From positions 1-64,000 of the forward strand of contig NZ_CADDTS010000025.1 in assembly GCF_902753875.1 (NCBI RefSeq): a stretch of DNA of 64,000 nucleotides, read 5' to 3'. The position numbers and the translations under genes were made by a program. The notes under the pieces are model-generated. The model did not search any database. It saw only the letters and a program-made list of their open reading frames with translations, and had not been told where the DNA came from. This DNA is from Acinetobacter bouvetii (GTDB taxonomy: Bacteria; Pseudomonadota; Gammaproteobacteria; Pseudomonadales; Moraxellaceae). This document shows, in pieces, positions 45,656 through 54,526 of this stretch. How positions within the stretch are numbered: the stretch's first letter is position 1; each line of letters opens with the position of its first letter.

Positions 45656-45681
45656 TTAAAGCGGCTAGATAGCCGCTTTAT
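45656..45681. terminator. Terminator between convergent rnhB and csrA
   Basis: AAAGCGGCT / AGCCGCTTT stem with an AGAT loop; T- and A-rich flanks on both sides make it usable in both directions. Confidence 0.85.
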
Positions 45682-45700
45682 TAGAACAACATTTAATGTT

Positions 45701-45964
45701 TTAACGATTAAAGTCATTCGAGGTATTCTGTTGGAAATTATCTTCTTCATAAGAAGGTTGATAATCCTGATCGAGATGCTGAAGGTGTTCGTGCATAGCG
45801 CGTTCATGTTGAATTCGTTGGTAAATTTCTTCACGATGAACGGATACTTCTTTTGGAGCATTTACGCCAATACGTACCTGATTACCTTTTACGCCAAGTA
45901 CAGTAACACTGACTTGATCCCCAATCATTAATGTTTCACCGACACGTCGGGTTAGAATCAGCAT
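45701..45964 (-). CDS. csrA: Carbon storage regulator CsrA with extended C-terminus
   Basis: 87 residues from ATG 45964, which has an AAGGAG site. The first 60 residues are a standard CsrA ([36 protein letters not shown]), an RNA-binding homodimer that recognises GGA motifs in mRNA leaders and controls translation and stability. The remaining 27 or so residues are a Gln/Asn/Asp-rich, probably disordered tail absent from E. coli CsrA (61 residues) and known from Moraxellaceae. It lies downstream of lysC on the same strand, in the alaS-lysC-csrA order. Confidence 0.96.
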   Translation of the reverse strand: MLILTRRVGETLMIGDQVSVTVLGVKGNQVRIGVNAPKEVSVHREEIYQRIQHERAMHEHLQHLDQDYQPSYEEDNFQQNTSNDFNR

Positions 45965-46034
45965 GTTTATCTCCTTGCAAAACGCTAAACGTGCAATTGA
46001 TTTTAAAAATTTAAAAGACACAACCTTAGTATCA

Positions 46035-46063
46035 TAGATAATATTATCAGAATCATGTGTCAA
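46035..46063 (-). promoter_or_regulatory. Putative csrA promoter
   Basis: On the minus strand a perfect TTGACA (46063-46058) is followed after 17 bases by TATCTA (46040-46035), about 70 bases before the csrA start. The -10 is weak, so the call is tentative. Confidence 0.4.
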
Positions 46064-46119
46064 GAAGCTGACCACAAACAATTCTGTTAATATTTTCAAA
46101 AATCCTCGGTTACAAATAT

Positions 46120-46163
46120 AACAGAGCCACTATAAGAAAAACTATAGTGGCTCTGTTCTTTTT
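46120..46163. terminator. 15-bp hairpin between lysC and csrA
   Basis: AACAGAGCCACTATA and its exact complement are separated by eight bases. The T run (CTTTTT) is on the plus-strand exit, opposite to the direction of lysC transcription; on the minus strand the exit is only moderately T-rich. It probably ends lysC transcripts. Confidence 0.65.
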
Positions 46164-46216
46164 GTAGTATTTCGCAAATTTTGTCAAACAATGACTAAAA
46201 TTTGTTGTCCTACAAA

Positions 46217-47497
46217 TTAAGCACGTGCGCTTGATTCGCCGGATTCACGGTCTAGACCGAAAGCGGTGTGTAGGGCACGAACTGCAAGTTCAAGATATTT
46301 TTCGTCAATGATCACAGAAATTTTGATTTCTGAAGTAGAGATCATTAAGATGTTGATGCCTTCTTTAGCAAGTGCAGTAAACATTTTACTTGCTACACCC
46401 GCGTGTGAACGCATGCCTACACCCACGATTGACACTTTAACAATATCAGAACGGGTAGCTACTTCACGTGCACCAATTTCTTGTGCAGTAGCTTCAAGAA
46501 TGGCTTTTGCTTTTGGTAACTCACCACGGTTCACTGTAAATGTGAAGTCAGTTGTACCATCTTCTTCAACATTTTGGATAATCATATCCACTTCAACATT
46601 GGCATCACCAATAGGTGAAAGGATGTTTGAAGCAATACCCGGTTTATCCGGTACACCAAGAATAGTTAATTTTGCTTCGTCACGGTTAAACGCGATACCT
46701 GAGATGATTGGTTGTTCCATGTTGTCTTCCGCTTCAGTGGTGATTAGTGTACCGACGTTCTGTTTGAATTCTTCGTCGAATGCGCCATCATCGTCATTAT
46801 CAAAACTTGATAATACGCGTAAAGGCACTTGGTATTTACCTGCAAATTCTACAGAGCGAATTTGCAGAACTTTAGAACCAAGTGATGCCATTTCCAGCAT
46901 TTCTTCAAAAGAAATACGATCAACTTTTTTGGCTTTTGGTGCAACACGAGGGTCAGTAGTGTAAACACCATCAACGTCTGTATAAATCTGGCATTCATCT
47001 GCTTTTAATGCGGCAGCAAGGGCTACACCAGAAGTATCAGAACCACCACGACCTAGAGTAGTGGTGTTGCCATCAGCATCAAAACCTTGGAAACCGGCAA
47101 CAACCAGCACGCGTCCTGCATCTAAATTTTCAGTTAACACATCGGTATCGATTGCTTCGATACGCGCTTTCGTGAATGCACTGTCTGTCTTGATGCCAAC
47201 TTGGCGACCAGTAAGCGACTTTGCTTCAACACCAATAGAGTTGAGCGCCATTGCTAACATAGAAATCGTAACCTGTTCCCCGGTAGAGACCATTTGGTCA
47301 AGCTCACGTGGATCAGGGGTTTCGGTAATGGCCTTCGCTAAAGCAAGCAGGCGATTGGTTTCGCCACTCATTGCTGATACAACTACCACCACCTTGTGGC
47401 CGTGGTCATGCCAGCGCTTTACACGACGAGCAACATTGAGAATGCGCTCGGGAGTGCCCATAGAGGTACCGCCATATTTTTGAACGATTAATGCCAT
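46217..47497 (-). CDS. lysC: Aspartate kinase
   Basis: 426 residues. Phosphorylates aspartate, the first step to lysine, threonine, methionine and diaminopimelate. The start VQKYGGTSMG and the segments TLGRGGSDTSGVALAAAL and VYTTDPR are the amino-acid kinase signatures. Two C-terminal ACT domains (ITILGVPDKPG-type and VSIVGVGMRSHAGVAS) give feedback control. The length is that of the monofunctional alpha-type LysC of Pseudomonas rather than the E. coli fusions. It lies 66 bases downstream of alaS on the same strand. Confidence 0.95.
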   Translation of the reverse strand: MALIVQKYGGTSMGTPERILNVARRVKRWHDHGHKVVVVVSAMSGETNRLLALAKAITETPDPRELDQMVSTGEQVTISMLAMALNSIGVEAKSLTGRQVGIKTDSAFTKARIEAIDTDVLTENLDAGRVLVVAGFQGFDADGNTTTLGRGGSDTSGVALAAALKADECQIYTDVDGVYTTDPRVAPKAKKVDRISFEEMLEMASLGSKVLQIRSVEFAGKYQVPLRVLSSFDNDDDGAFDEEFKQNVGTLITTEAEDNMEQPIISGIAFNRDEAKLTILGVPDKPGIASNILSPIGDANVEVDMIIQNVEEDGTTDFTFTVNRGELPKAKAILEATAQEIGAREVATRSDIVKVSIVGVGMRSHAGVASKMFTALAKEGINILMISTSEIKISVIIDEKYLELAVRALHTAFGLDRESGESSARA

Positions 47498-47563
47498 AGT
47501 TGTTCCATAAAAGCCATGATCCTGAATTACCTTTTCAGGATCAGTTACACAAAAGGTGAAGTT

Positions 47564-50242
47564 TTATTTTGCTTCAAGCCAAGCTGTTAAACCTGCCATT
47601 ACTGATGCAAACTTCTCGTCAAGTGGCGCGCCACCTTGTGCCAAGTCAGGTTTACCACCACCTTTACCACCGAGTTCGGTAGCCAAGTGTTTGATAATGT
47701 CACCTGCTTTAATATTTGCAGTGAAATCTTTTGCTACAGAAGCGAGCAGGCTGACTTTGTCACCCTCTACACCTGCAAGCACGATCACTGCATTGTCCAA
47801 TTTAGATTTCACACCATCATGCAGGTTGCGAAGTGATTTCGCATCCATATTTTGAACGGTGGTGATTAAAGTTTGACGACCTGCCACAGTTTGAACTTGG
47901 CTTAAAAGTTCAGCAGCCTGGAAGTTCGCCAATTTTTGATTAAGCTGTTCAATGTGCTTTTGCAAACTAGAAGCGGTGTGAGCCAAAGATTCAACTTTTT
48001 CCAAAGTTTGATCTTTTTGTGCTTTCAATAAGTCGTTAATTGCATGAATGTCTCGATCCGCTTTTTGTGCAACTTCAACCGCTTTGGTACCTGTCACCGC
48101 TTCAATACGACGCACACCTGCTGCAACACCGCCTTCAGAAGTAATTTTGAACAGGCCGATATCGCCAGTGCGTTTTACGTGAATGCCACCACACAGTTCA
48201 ATCGAGAAGTTTTTCTCGTCAATCATTGAACCCATAGACAATACACGTACTTCATCACCATATTTTTCACCGAACAACATCATAGCGCCTTTTTCTTTGG
48301 CAGCTTCGATGTCTAAAAGTTCAGTTGAAACAGCAGTGTTGGCAATCACTTCGCGGTTAACAATACGCTCAATTTCTTGAAGCTGTTCGAAAGTCACAGG
48401 CTGGTCGTTGGCAAAGTCGAAACGTAGAAGCTCGCTGGCAACCAATGAACCTTTTTGTTGTACGTGCGTACCCAATACTTGACGAAGGGCAGCATGTAAC
48501 AAGTGAGTTGCAGAGTGGTTGCGTGAAGTTGCTTCACGGATGTCTGCTTTCACAATTGCTTCAACATTTTGAGCAGCTTTGAGGTTACCCATTGTCACGA
48601 TACCTTGATGGACAAATGCCCCACCAGATTTTTTCGTGTCTTGAACTTCAAAAATACCGGTTTCGTTTTTGAAGATCCCTGTATCACCTACTTGACCGCC
48701 GCTTTCTGCATAGAAAGGGGTTTGGTTCAATACGATGAGGGCTTCGTCGCCTTCAACCACTTCGGCAACCTGCTCACCATCTTTATAAATGGCAACGATT
48801 TGACCTTGGCCTTGAGTGGCTTCATAGCCTTCAAATTGAGTTTCACCTTCAACTTTCACAATGCTGTTATAGTCGATGGCAAATTTACCGGCATCACGTG
48901 CACGTTGACGTTGTGCTGCCATTTCCACTTCAAAACCGGCTTCATCAATACTTAAATCACGTTCACGTGCGATGTCAGCAGTCAAGTCAGTCGGGAAGCC
49001 GTAAGTGTCATACAGTTTAAATACGGTTTCACCCGGAATCACTGAACCTTTTAGATTAGCGAGTTCGCCTTCAAGCAATTTCAAACCTTGCTCTAAAGTT
49101 TTCGCGAATTGTTCTTCTTCTTTAAGCAGTTGTGCTTCAATACGTGCTTGGTTGGCTTGAAGTTCAGGATATGCAGCACCCATAACATCAATTAACGGTT
49201 GCAACATTTTGTAGAAGAATGAACCGGTTGCACCCAATTTGTTACCGTGACGAACTGCACGACGGATAATACGGCGCAGTACATAACCACGACCTTCATT
49301 CGAAGGATTCACGCCATCTGCAATTAAGAAGCAGCATGAACGTGCATGGTCGGCAACCACTTTAAGTGATGCAGGATATTGAACAGGTGTATTTTTCTCA
49401 GCTGCAGCAGCTTCAAGCGCTTGGGTATCTAGACCAATAATTTCAGCAGCAGCTTTAAGCAAGTTTTGGAACAGGTCAATTTCGTAGTTCGAGTTTACGT
49501 GTTGTAAAACTGCAGAAATACGTTCAAGGCCCATACCAGTATCTACAGACGGTGCTGGAAGAGGGTGGAGTACGCCATCTGCAGTACGGTTGAACTGCAT
49601 GAATACGTTGTTCCAGATTTCAATGAAACGGTCGCCATCTTCTTCTGGTGTACCTGGTAGGCCGCCCCAGATATGGTCGCCATGGTCAAAGAAGATTTCA
49701 GAGCATGGACCACAAGGACCGGTATCACCCATTGCCCAGAAGTTATCTGATGCGTATTTTTCGCCTTTGTTATCACCAATGCGGATAATGCGGCTGGCAT
49801 CTAGACCAATTTCTTTGTTCCAGATATCAAATGCTTCATCATCAGTATGATAAATAGTGGCATAAAGCTTATCTTTAGGCAGAGCCAACCATTTGTCGCC
49901 GGTTAAAAATTCCCAGGCAAATTTAATGGCATCACGTTTGAAGTAATCACCAAATGAAAAGTTACCTAACATTTCAAAGAAGGTGTGGTGACGAGCGGTA
50001 TAGCCGACATTATCTAAGTCGTTGTGTTTACCACCTGCGCGGACACATTTTTGTGAAGTTGTAGCACGCACATAATCACGTTTTTCCAAACCCAGGAAGC
50101 AGTCTTTAAACTGGTTCATCCCGGCATTGGTGAACAGTAAAGTCGGGTCATTGGCTGGTACTAGTGAACTCGACGCGACACGTGTATGCCCTTGCGATTC
50201 AAAGTAGCTTAAAAAAGCTTCGCGAATTTCAGCTGATGTCAT
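47564..50242 (-). CDS. alaS: Alanine--tRNA ligase
   Basis: 892 residues from ATG 50242; TTG 50263 and GTG 50257 lie upstream in frame with a GGAG site near 50275, so a longer start cannot be excluded. The class II catalytic core ([50 protein letters not shown] split here) is followed by the editing domain with [11 protein letters not shown] and CGGIHV zinc/editing motifs and the C-terminal glycine-rich domain ([15 protein letters not shown]). It charges tRNA-Ala. It heads the alaS-lysC-csrA run. Confidence 0.96.
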   Translation of the reverse strand: MTSAEIREAFLSYFESQGHTRVASSSLVPANDPTLLFTNAGMNQFKDCFLGLEKRDYVRATTSQKCVRAGGKHNDLDNVGYTARHHTFFEMLGNFSFGDYFKRDAIKFAWEFLTGDKWLALPKDKLYATIYHTDDEAFDIWNKEIGLDASRIIRIGDNKGEKYASDNFWAMGDTGPCGPCSEIFFDHGDHIWGGLPGTPEEDGDRFIEIWNNVFMQFNRTADGVLHPLPAPSVDTGMGLERISAVLQHVNSNYEIDLFQNLLKAAAEIIGLDTQALEAAAAEKNTPVQYPASLKVVADHARSCCFLIADGVNPSNEGRGYVLRRIIRRAVRHGNKLGATGSFFYKMLQPLIDVMGAAYPELQANQARIEAQLLKEEEQFAKTLEQGLKLLEGELANLKGSVIPGETVFKLYDTYGFPTDLTADIARERDLSIDEAGFEVEMAAQRQRARDAGKFAIDYNSIVKVEGETQFEGYEATQGQGQIVAIYKDGEQVAEVVEGDEALIVLNQTPFYAESGGQVGDTGIFKNETGIFEVQDTKKSGGAFVHQGIVTMGNLKAAQNVEAIVKADIREATSRNHSATHLLHAALRQVLGTHVQQKGSLVASELLRFDFANDQPVTFEQLQEIERIVNREVIANTAVSTELLDIEAAKEKGAMMLFGEKYGDEVRVLSMGSMIDEKNFSIELCGGIHVKRTGDIGLFKITSEGGVAAGVRRIEAVTGTKAVEVAQKADRDIHAINDLLKAQKDQTLEKVESLAHTASSLQKHIEQLNQKLANFQAAELLSQVQTVAGRQTLITTVQNMDAKSLRNLHDGVKSKLDNAVIVLAGVEGDKVSLLASVAKDFTANIKAGDIIKHLATELGGKGGGKPDLAQGGAPLDEKFASVMAGLTAWLEAK

Positions 50243-50682
50243 AAAACGAGTACTCACAACCAAGTCACTCCATATATTTCGTATTGGCTAGTAGTGTACC
50301 GGGCATTTTCATGGAAGATAAACTGCCCCAGCACACTGGGCTTAAAATTTTAAAACGCCAAATTATAACGGAAAAAGCCGCATGCACCAATCATTTTCAG
50401 GTGAATTAATGACAATTCTGTGCATTTGCTGTGCGGGCTTCTGGGGCTAAATTCTGGAATTTCTCCTTAAGTGTCATAGCAAAATTTTGATGAAGGGTTG
50501 AGTGAATATTTGAATTAATCATTTTTAGTCAGGATTTGCCATGAAATATGCCGATGAAAAGAGATAGGTGATTAGGAAGTCACGATATTGATCAACAGAC
50601 ATGAATAAATGGTATCGGGATTTGGTTAAAATCCATTAACATAGGCAGGTGTTTACATCTACCCAAGAGTTAAGGATATCTG
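50243..50682. other. Divergent intergenic region alaS-epd
   Basis: 440 bases expected to hold the alaS and epd promoters. No gene, hairpin terminator or operator could be supported. Confidence 0.45.
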
Positions 50683-51708
50683 ATGCAACGAGTAGCCATT
50701 AATGGTTTCGGGCGAATTGGTCGCAATGTATTACGGGCTTGGTTTGAAAATCCCAAGGATTTTCATTTTGATATCGTAGCGATTAACGATGTTGCAGATG
50801 TAGAAACACTGGTGCATTTGTTTAAATACGACACCACGCATGGACGCTTTAAAGGTAAAGTCGATGTGCTTGTGGAAGATGAACAGATTTTCCTGCATAT
50901 TGCTGCAGGCCTCGCACAATTAAAAGTACAGGTATTCTGTCAGGCACAGCCGGAATGTTTGCCGTGGGATCTGTTAAATATTGATGTCGTGCTGGAATGT
51001 ACCGGTTTATTCCGTTCTCGTGCCGCTGCCACCGGGCATATTACTGCAGGTGCAAAACGGGTGATTATTGGGGCTGCACCATTTGACAGCGTCGATGCTG
51101 CAATTGTCTATGGCGTGAATCACCATGAAGTCAAAGCCACCGATCAGATTATTTCCAGCGTGTCCTGTACCACTCAGGCTTTGGTGCCTTTGGTTAAAAT
51201 CATTGATGATGCCTTTGGGATAGACACTGCATTGATGACCGAAATTCATGCCGTGACCGCAGATCAGTCGGTTCTGGATCATGCGCATCGTGATCTGCGT
51301 CGTGCCCGTGCATCTGGACAGAATATTATTCCGACGACCTCTTCAGCCTTAGGGGCATTAAAACGGGTGATGCCGAAAATGGAAGACCGGATCGATGGTT
51401 TTTCCATTCGTGTTCCGACCATTAATGTCGCGGCAATCGATTTAACCTTTATTTCACAGTCACATATCACTGCACATACAATCAATGAAGTTTTGATTAA
51501 GTCCGCACAGTACGATTATGCCGAAATTATGGATGTGACCGATGAGCCTTTGGTTTCGTCTGACTTTAACCATTCACCTTATTCCTTGATTGTAGATTTA
51601 AGTCAAACCATGGTGGTGGGGCATCAGGCTAAAGTCTTTGCCTGGTATGACAATGAATGGGGCTATGCCAACCGTTTACTAGACTTGTGTGAATCATTTA
51701 CATCTTGA
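50683..51708 (+). CDS. epd: Erythrose-4-phosphate / glyceraldehyde-3-phosphate dehydrogenase family protein
   Basis: 341 residues. INGFGRIGRNVLRAW is the NAD-binding start; VSCTTQAL carries the catalytic Cys, IHAVTADQ the catalytic His, and YDNEWGYANRLLD the conserved C-terminal motif. DVVLECTG, VPTINVAAIDL and SSDFNHSPYSLIVD resemble Epd, which makes 4-phosphoerythronate for pyridoxal-phosphate synthesis, more than classical GAPDH. The active-site SCTTN asparagine is replaced by Gln. No pgk, tkt or pdxB is adjacent. The family is certain; the Epd versus GAPDH choice is moderate. Confidence 0.75.
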   Translation: MQRVAINGFGRIGRNVLRAWFENPKDFHFDIVAINDVADVETLVHLFKYDTTHGRFKGKVDVLVEDEQIFLHIAAGLAQLKVQVFCQAQPECLPWDLLNIDVVLECTGLFRSRAAATGHITAGAKRVIIGAAPFDSVDAAIVYGVNHHEVKATDQIISSVSCTTQALVPLVKIIDDAFGIDTALMTEIHAVTADQSVLDHAHRDLRRARASGQNIIPTTSSALGALKRVMPKMEDRIDGFSIRVPTINVAAIDLTFISQSHITAHTINEVLIKSAQYDYAEIMDVTDEPLVSSDFNHSPYSLIVDLSQTMVVGHQAKVFAWYDNEWGYANRLLDLCESFTS

Positions 51709-52247
51709 AACTCAACTGGGCTATATTTGTTATATGATTATTTTTTAATCTATACACATCTGGTCTTTATGGCTTTTTGTTGCAGAGATAGCGTTTGGTC
51801 GTGCCCTGAAGTGCGGAAGTGCAGTTATATTAAACTCTCCTGACTCGATCGTTTTAGCATTGAGTCAGGCATATGGCTTTAGTAGGATGAATGCTTAGGC
51901 TTGCGCTTTTTGAAAATAAACATCGGATCGATATGGTTGATTCGATGTTCCTGATTTCTTAAGTCTATATAAATATATAGACTTGTTATTTGAGTGATTA
52001 GAATGGTTGAGTTAATTAGGTTGATGTAGATCGCTGAGAAATCTGGTTCTATTTGCATGATACCTACGGTATAACCCAATTTCTGATCATTTGACTGGAT
52101 AAATACTTATAACAATACAATCTTATAAAACTAATAAAAGTGAAGTTGAATCTAGGGCTTTGATTAGCTGATTAAAATTATAAGTTTTTTTTAATTTTAT
52201 CTCATTGATTCAGTATGATAGTGAGTCATGATTTTCTAAGAAGAGCA
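51709..52247. other. Intergenic region rich in dyads
   Basis: About 540 AT-rich bases. It has a CCTGACTC / GAGTCAGG pair (51839-51869), a CATCG / CGATG pair near 51931-51957 and the 24-bp palindrome at 51961-51984. A 66-codon frame on the minus strand runs through these dyads and is not considered coding. Confidence 0.5.
51961..51984. repeat. 24-bp palindrome
   Basis: AAGTCTATATA and its exact complement TATATAGACTT are separated by AA. It is AT-rich with no T run and not placed at a gene end, so it is more like a protein-binding site or cruciform than a terminator. Confidence 0.7.
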
Positions 52248-52559
52248 ATGTCTATGTTAGTGATTATCTGGGGATTTATTCTCCTTTTAGCAATAGCCGT
52301 GATTTTTTTGATCTGGGCGCAATTTTCCAGTCAAAATATAGTGACGCCTGAAAATCCGCTGAATCAACAACTCGAAGAAAAAGTGATTCATCTGGAAGAG
52401 AATCTGAAGAAAACGCTGGAAATCATGCAGGATTTGGCTAAAAAAATGCATACCCAGCAAGAAGTGCTTGATCAGACCAGCCATAAACTGAAACAGGTGG
52501 AACAGCAAAATGCTGAACTGGTGGGTATTTTGGCAAAGGCCGTGCAGCCTGATCCTTAA
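52248..52559 (+). CDS. Small membrane-anchored coiled-coil protein of unknown function
   Basis: 103 residues from ATG 52248, preceded by GAAGAG; a frame start at 52215 lacks a site. An N-terminal helix (about residues 3-24) anchors it in the inner membrane, followed by a charged coiled coil (residues about 38-95, with LEEKVIHLEENLKKTLEIM heptads). No family recognised. Convergent with azlD. Confidence 0.65.
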   Translation: MSMLVIIWGFILLLAIAVIFLIWAQFSSQNIVTPENPLNQQLEEKVIHLEENLKKTLEIMQDLAKKMHTQQEVLDQTSHKLKQVEQQNAELVGILAKAVQPDP

Positions 52560-52575
52560 ATGTGTAGGGTTGCAG

Positions 52576-52875
52576 TTAAATCAGAACTGCTCTGAGCAGG
52601 GCTGCACTTAACATGCTAATGATTACGGTCGGCAAAAGTGAAAAACGCGAAGCCGCCAGTAAAGTGATGATAATCGCAATCATGTCCGCAGGATTGTCTT
52701 TGACAAAATAAGGTGCAATGACCGAGATCAGCACACAACCGGGAACAACTTCCATAATTTTACGTTGCTTATTGCTGAGGGTTTTATTTTTAAGCAATAA
52801 GTAGCCGAGAATACGGGTTAAATAGGTGGTTGCTGCAACCAGAATGATGGCGATGACAGTGCTACTATGAATCAT
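52576..52875 (-). CDS. azlD: AzlD-type branched-chain amino acid exporter subunit
   Basis: 99 residues with four short membrane helices (IAIILVAATTYLTRILGYLLL, PGCVLISVIAPYF and others). It overlaps the azlC stop by four bases (ATGA), the standard translational coupling of this pair. AzlD is the small subunit of the AzlCD/YgaZH exporter, which removes excess branched-chain amino acids or analogues such as 4-azaleucine. Confidence 0.9.
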   Translation of the reverse strand: MIHSSTVIAIILVAATTYLTRILGYLLLKNKTLSNKQRKIMEVVPGCVLISVIAPYFVKDNPADMIAIIITLLAASRFSLLPTVIISMLSAALLRAVLI

Positions 52876-53618
52876 GCTGCGTCTTCCTGAATAAACAAAA
52901 ATGCAGAAGCAATCCCGCACAAAGCGCCAATCGGTACATACCATCCTGCAGGCAGGTATAGATAAGCTAGAGCAGCAGTGATCAGGCTCACCAACCATGG
53001 ACGCGCGGCAGCCACGCCTTTCCACATACCACCTAGCAATACCAAGAACACTGCCGCAAATGCCATATCAAAGCCAAAACGATGTACATCCCCCAGCAGT
53101 GGACCAATCAACGCACCTAAGGTGGTGAAGCTGATCCACATTAAATACAGGGCAAAGCATAGACCCGCGTAGTAGGGCAGGCTAAACGCACGATTTAAAC
53201 CCAAATGCTTTTTCTGTTCGGCATCAGCATAGGCGGCCGCCCAGCTTTCATCCACCATAAAGAACAGGGTCGGCAAAACTTGTTTATTCGGTAGATGACG
53301 CAGATAGGGCACCAAACTGGCGCCCATTAACAAATGTCGGCTATTCACCAAAAAAGTAATGAACATCAGCATCAAAACATTTGGTGGATTGGTCCAGACT
53401 TCCAAGATGGCAAATTCAGAACCTCCGGCAAAATTCAGTCCAGTTAATAGCGGCACTTCAAGTGAGGACAATCCTTTTTGGGTGGCTTGCGCGCCCAGAA
53501 CCAGCGCAAAGGGAATAATACCCAGCAGCATCGGCACGGATGTTTTGAGTCCGCGCTGAAACTCAATCATATGTTCAGTTGAGGTCAAATCAGAGCGGGT
53601 ATTTCTAAACATCAACAT
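52872..53618 (-). CDS. azlC: AzlC-type branched-chain amino acid exporter subunit
   Basis: About 248 residues from the ATG at 53618 (ATG 53612 and TTG 53630 are alternatives). SVPMLLGIIPFALVLGAQA, LNFAGGSEFAILEVW and LVNSRHLLMGASLVPYL are the AzlC/YgaZ motifs. Inner-membrane protein with about seven helices, working with AzlD. Divergent from an Lrp-type gene, the same association as azlB-azlCD in Bacillus subtilis, where the Lrp-like AzlB represses the exporter. Confidence 0.92.
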   Translation of the reverse strand: MLMFRNTRSDLTSTEHMIEFQRGLKTSVPMLLGIIPFALVLGAQATQKGLSSLEVPLLTGLNFAGGSEFAILEVWTNPPNVLMLMFITFLVNSRHLLMGASLVPYLRHLPNKQVLPTLFFMVDESWAAAYADAEQKKHLGLNRAFSLPYYAGLCFALYLMWISFTTLGALIGPLLGDVHRFGFDMAFAAVFLVLLGGMWKGVAAARPWLVSLITAALAYLYLPAGWYVPIGALCGIASAFLFIQEDAA

Positions 53619-53761
53619 GACTGTGTCCAAAGTGCAAAACCGGAAGAGTATTTTAGAAAGGTTGAGCTGAAATTTGGCGTTGAATTTAGCTTAATATGTT
53701 TTGAGTTTAATATAAAATTGCTAAAATTGAAGATTATTTGAAATTAAGTGCTTTAATTGAC

Positions 53762-54217
53762 ATGGATCAGACTGATAAAAGAATATTGCAGGCTTTGCAG
53801 CGCAATGGAAAATTGCAAAATAATGAACTTGCACAACGGGTTGGATTGTCGCCTTCGCCCTGTTTGCGCCGGGTCAAACAGCTTGAAGACGATGGCATTA
53901 TTGAAAAATATGTGGCTTTACTGCATCCGCAAAAACTCAATCTGGGTTTGACAGTCTTTGCCCGAATCTGGCTGAAAGGGCAGGATGAAAAAACGGTTAA
54001 TGCTTTTGTTGATGCCATTCAGGATATGCCGGAAGTGGTTGAGTGTCAGTTGATGGCCGGCGATTGTGATTTTTTTCTGCGCATTGTGGTGGCAGATTTG
54101 GATGCCTATCGGCAGTTTCAGATTCAGCGTTTAAATAAAATTAACAGTATTCAGAATGTAAAAACTGAAATTCCCTTGCAAAAGATTAAACAGACCACGG
54201 AATTGCCCTTAGATTGA
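53762..54217 (+). CDS. Lrp/AsnC-family regulator (AzlB-like position)
   Basis: 151 residues from ATG 53762; a TTG at 53738 is in frame. The N-terminal helix-turn-helix has the Lrp signature (DQTDKRILQALQRNG, NNELAQRVGLSPSPCLRRVKQLE), and the C-terminal RAM effector domain ends with VKTEIPLQKIKQTTELPL. It probably senses an amino acid. The divergent azlCD genes are its likely target; the 143-base gap contains both promoters. Specific effector unknown. Confidence 0.88.
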   Translation: MDQTDKRILQALQRNGKLQNNELAQRVGLSPSPCLRRVKQLEDDGIIEKYVALLHPQKLNLGLTVFARIWLKGQDEKTVNAFVDAIQDMPEVVECQLMAGDCDFFLRIVVADLDAYRQFQIQRLNKINSIQNVKTEIPLQKIKQTTELPLD

Positions 54218-54444
54218 CAGGGCAATTTAATGGACGACTGTTTGCGAATAGGTCGCTTGATCCGGCAGATTTTGATTTAAGTGATTTGAGTTTGAACCTT
54301 CAGCTTCTTCCTTCTTTTTCCTGAATTTGTATGTGTTGCAGACAATGCTTAAAATTCAAGCTACGTGCTTTTCCACAGCATTTATAATTGTTCGGAAAAA
54401 TAGCAGAAATCTGAAAAAAGTCAGGTGCACAGCTAAAGTGATCG

Positions 54445-54484
54445 TGCTAGACTAGGAGAAATCGGGTGTGCTCCCGATTTTTTT
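54445..54484 (+). promoter_or_regulatory. Promoter and hairpin in the hisZ leader
   Basis: An extended -10 (TGCTAGACT, 54445-54453) is followed directly by an AAATCGGG / CCCGATTT hairpin with a TGTGCT loop and seven T residues (54459-54484). The hairpin would sit at the very 5' end of a transcript from this promoter, 42 bases before hisZ. Alternatively it is a plain terminator for the Lrp gene upstream. Confidence 0.6.
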
Positions 54485-54526
54485 ATGCGGATTACTTCCG
54501 CGCTGACAAGAATTTAGGTTTACAAC

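Noticed and set aside
46266..46964. 232-codon plus-strand frame
   Set aside because: Antisense to lysC; long only because of the codon pattern of the real gene.
51879..52079. 66-codon minus-strand frame
   Set aside because: It contains the 24-bp palindrome and other dyads, has no convincing ribosome site and no family resemblance.
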